A DNA stretch of 7,395 nucleotides from Streptomyces katrae. Its GTDB lineage: Bacteria; Actinomycetota; Actinomycetes; Streptomycetales; Streptomycetaceae. Of this stretch, positions 5,610 through 7,395 are shown in pieces; within the stretch, counting starts at the first letter, position 1; each line of letters opens with the position of its first letter. The translations under genes were made by a program, and so were the position numbers. The notes beneath the pieces were generated by a model that worked only from the letters and a program-made list of their open reading frames with translations, was not told where the DNA came from and did no database searches. The stretch lies in the NCBI RefSeq assembly GCF_000966975.1, contig NZ_JZWV01000840.1, forward strand, positions 1 through 7,395. The letters are read 5' to 3'.

Positions 5610-6530
5610 CTATGTCAGCATGCCGGCCCGCAGCCGGCCGAGGATGCGGGAGAGCAGCCGGGAGACCTGCATCTGCGAGATGCCGAGTTCGGCTCCTATC
5701 TCCGCCTGGGTCTTCTCCTGTCCGAACCTCATGTGCAGGATCCGCCGGTCCCGCTCGCTGAGCTCCCGCAGCAGCGGGGCGAGCGTGTGGAACTCCTCGA
5801 ACAGCTCCATGGCCGGGTCCGTGTCGCCGAGCCTGTCGGCGAGCGCCAGGGTGGGACGGCCCGCCCCCGCCGCCTCGTCCTCCTCGGAGGCGAGGTCCAG
5901 GGAGCCGCTGGTGTAGCCGTTGGCGGCGACCAGGCCGTCTATCACCTCCTCCTCCGACAGCCCGAGGTGCCGGGCGACCTCTTTAACCGTCGGAGCCCGG
6001 TTCAGCTCGTCGGTGAGGGTCTCCTGGGCCTTGGCGAGCTCGCTGCGCAACTCCTGGAGGCGGCGCGGCACGTGGACGGCCCAGGTGGTGTCGCGGAAGT
6101 GCCGCTTGATCTCACCGGTGATGTAGGGCAGCGCGAGCGTGCTGAACTCCACCCCGCGATCGGGGTCGTAGCGGTCGATGGCCTTGATCAGGCCGACGGT
6201 GCCGACCTGGACGATGTCGTCCATGTCGGTCCCGCCCCCGGAGGCCCGGGCCCGGAAGCGCCGGGCGGCGTACTGCACGAGGGAGAGGTTCATCTCGATG
6301 AGGGTGTTGCGCACGTACTGGTAGGCACGCGTCCCCTCCTCCAGGGTGCGCAGCCTCGCGAGGAACACCCGCGACAACTCCCGGGCGTCCGTGGGCGACA
6401 GCTCGCGCGCCAGCTCCACGTGGGGGAGGGCTCCCACCGACGGCGCTGCCTCTCCGGCCGGGGTGTCGGCCGGGATCGGGTGGTCCGTCGCACGATCGGG
6501 GCTGACGACTGAGGCCGAACGGGGCGTCAT
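5610..6530 (-). CDS. SigB/SigF-family (group 3) RNA polymerase sigma factor
   Basis: This intact 306-residue protein directs RNA polymerase to stress or development promoters. A low-complexity N-terminus (1-40) is followed by region 2 (about 70-147), with MNLSLVQYAARRF (80-92), the core-binding/-10 block DDIVQVGTVGLIKAIDRYD (104-122) and FSTLALPYITGEIKRHFRD (129-147). Region 3 (about 152-212) contains VPRRLQELRSEL and TVKEVARHLGLSEEEVIDGL. Region 4 (about 250-303) contains LSERDRRILHMRFGQEKTQ and the -35-recognition helix-turn-helix at 274-297 (GISQMQVSRLLSRIL). The GEIKRHFRD block and overall length match the SigB/SigF/SigG sporulation-stress group, not ECF or housekeeping factors. ATG 6530 is chosen for its excellent ribosome site AAGGAGGG, 7 nt upstream. 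These factors are normally held by RsbW-like anti-sigma proteins, and one such gene lies 244 bp downstream. Streptomyces has several paralogues, so I do not assign a numbered symbol. Confidence 0.95.
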   Translation of the reverse strand: MTPRSASVVSPDRATDHPIPADTPAGEAAPSVGALPHVELARELSPTDARELSRVFLARLRTLEEGTRAYQYVRNTLIEMNLSLVQYAARRFRARASGGGTDMDDIVQVGTVGLIKAIDRYDPDRGVEFSTLALPYITGEIKRHFRDTTWAVHVPRRLQELRSELAKAQETLTDELNRAPTVKEVARHLGLSEEEVIDGLVAANGYTSGSLDLASEEDEAAGAGRPTLALADRLGDTDPAMELFEEFHTLAPLLRELSERDRRILHMRFGQEKTQAEIGAELGISQMQVSRLLSRILGRLRAGMLT

Positions 6531-6537
6531 GGCCGTT

Positions 6538-6545
6538 CCCTCCTT
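6538..6545 (-). promoter_or_regulatory. Strong ribosome binding site of the sigma factor gene
   Basis: On the minus strand this reads AAGGAGGG, a near-perfect Shine-Dalgarno sequence 7 nt before the ATG at 6530-6528. It fixes the start of the sigma factor gene. None of the other genes here has so strong a site. Confidence 0.85.
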
Positions 6546-6834
6546 CTGGTTGTTGGCTGCCGAGCGCGCTCATGCCCAGGGATCCGGCCCGCACACATAC
6601 GAGGTCCCGCCGTTGCCTCGCCGTACCCCTCGCGGGCCGCCCCCGGGGCGACGTCAACGACGCCCTGCCGCTGGAGGCCCACCCGATGGCCGGGGCGGCA
6701 GCGGCCTCTTCGACACCGACGACGACACCTGCGTCATCGGCGCCCAGGCCCACCGACCGGGCCGGCCCGCCACCCGGATACGGCGGGCAGGCCGTCGACG
6801 TGGAGGGCGGTGCCGCCGGCCCACGGATGGTGCC
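6546..6834. other. Divergent intergenic region (sigma factor / YihY family gene)
   Basis: These ~290 bases must contain the promoters of both flanking genes. A GGGTAC, the -10 sequence of SigB-type promoters, is present on the minus strand at 6628-6623. The only GTT-like -35 (GTTGAC, near 6651-6656) is 24 bases away, outside the accepted spacing, so autoregulation by the sigma factor is not supported. An 88-codon plus-strand frame (6572-6838) overlaps the YihY start by GTGA, but its Pro/Ala/Gly-rich, low-complexity content does not look like a protein. No other clear element was seen. Confidence 0.5.
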
Positions 6835-7395
6835 GTGATCCCGGGGCAAGAGCGGTCCGTGGCACCTGACACTCTCCCCGCGTACCGGCGCGGCCCCGCA
6901 CACCTCACCCTGGCGCGACGGACCGCCGCGGCCCTGCGCCGCACCGCGGTACGGCTCTGGGACGACAACGTCGCCGACCAGGCGGCGGCGCTCACCTACT
7001 ACGCGGTCCTCGCCCTGGTCCCCGCGCTCCTCGTGTGTGTCTCCCTTGTCGGGCTCGCCGGGGGAGGCACGCGCGAGCGCCTGATCCTCGACCTCACCTC
7101 GTACGCCCCTCCCCAGTCGGCCCAGGTGCTCCGGGAGGCACTGGACGGCCTCACCTCGGGCCCGTCCTCCCTCTGGCTCCTGCTCGGCAGCGCGGCCCTG
7201 AGCGCCCTGTGGTCGGCCTCCAGCTACCTGGCCGTCTTCCGCCGCGCCCTGCACGCCATGCACCGGCTGCCCGACACCCGCCCGCCCCTGCGCTCGGCCC
7301 ACATCCTGGCCCTGACCGCCGCGGCGCTGCTCGCCCTGCTGGTGACGGGCACCGCCAGCCTCGTCGCCACCGGCCCCGTGGTCCGCCGCCTCGCC
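6835..7395 (+). CDS. YihY/BrkB-family inner membrane protein (3' end cut by window edge)
   Basis: The frame is open from GTG 6835 to the window end, giving 187 residues of a family usually about 280-350 long. A basic N-terminal tail (1-40) leads into RLWDDNVADQAAALTYYAVL (40-59), the signature start of YihY/BrkB proteins. Membrane segments are visible at about 51-77, 111-135 and 155-181. LWSASSYLAVFRRALHAMH (125-143) followed by TRPPLR is the conserved second block. The family was once annotated as ribonuclease BN or virulence factor BrkB; the ribonuclease label is now considered wrong for this family, and its function is unclear. The start is tentative: GGAGGG at 6802-6807 is too far upstream, and GTG 6859 is a possible alternative. 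It is divergent from the sigma factor gene. Confidence 0.85.
   Translation, partial: MIPGQERSVAPDTLPAYRRGPAHLTLARRTAAALRRTAVRLWDDNVADQAAALTYYAVLALVPALLVCVSLVGLAGGGTRERLILDLTSYAPPQSAQVLREALDGLTSGPSSLWLLLGSAALSALWSASSYLAVFRRALHAMHRLPDTRPPLRSAHILALTAAALLALLVTGTASLVATGPVVRRLA

Noticed and set aside
5097..6512. A 471-codon plus-strand frame antisense to the sigma factor and ATP-binding protein genes
   Set aside because: It is the shadow of two well-supported minus-strand genes with clear sigma regions and ATP-binding boxes.
6623..6656. GGGTAC with GTTGAC upstream on the minus strand, a possible SigB-type autoregulatory promoter of the sigma gene
   Set aside because: The two boxes are separated by 24 bases, where 14-17 are expected, and no better -35 lies at the right distance.
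6572..6838. An 88-codon frame that overlaps the YihY-family start by GTGA, as in coupled genes
   Set aside because: The translation is low-complexity Pro/Ala/Gly/Thr with no motif, and no ribosome site precedes its ATG. The overlap is probably chance.

Overview
The window is very GC-rich, uses GTG as well as ATG starts and has almost no A/T-ending codons. It encodes a SigB/SigF-family stress sigma factor and an RsbW-like ATP-binding regulator, both gene types that Streptomyces carries in many copies. I infer a Streptomyces or close relative chromosome. I see no rRNA, tRNA, CRISPR array, insertion sequence or phage gene.

Layout: (1) 1-477, minus strand, a small DUF2809-type membrane protein whose 3' end is cut by the window edge. 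(2) 478-1004, a gene-free region with a hairpin and a weak candidate SigB-type promoter. (3) 1005-4832, plus strand, a tightly coupled pair: a stand-alone FMN/[3Fe-4S] glutamate-synthase-domain protein and the glycogen debranching enzyme GlgX, overlapping by 7 nt. Both reading frames are damaged. The first is broken by a perfect 19-bp tandem duplication at the junction between its membrane anchor and catalytic domain. The second is broken by an apparent 5-nt loss inside the conserved segment before the catalytic barrel, and its reading frame also misses its likely stop codon. (4) 4859-4887, a strong GC hairpin, probably a bidirectional terminator between convergent units. (5) 4901-6530, minus strand, an RsbW-like ATPase-fold protein lying downstream of an intact SigB/SigF-family sigma factor gene. 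(6) 6531-6834, the divergent intergenic region. (7) 6835-7395, plus strand, a YihY/BrkB-family membrane protein cut by the window edge.

How it may fit together (inference): the sigma factor and ATP-binding protein look like a stress-response module beside membrane and storage-carbon genes. There is no proof that the sigma factor controls its neighbours, although one SigB-like promoter candidate precedes the glutamate synthase/glgX unit. The most notable point is that three reading-frame anomalies fall within two co-transcribed metabolic genes while every flanking gene is intact. Either this operon is decaying or switchable, or the assembly is wrong here. I found no convincing new molecular system.
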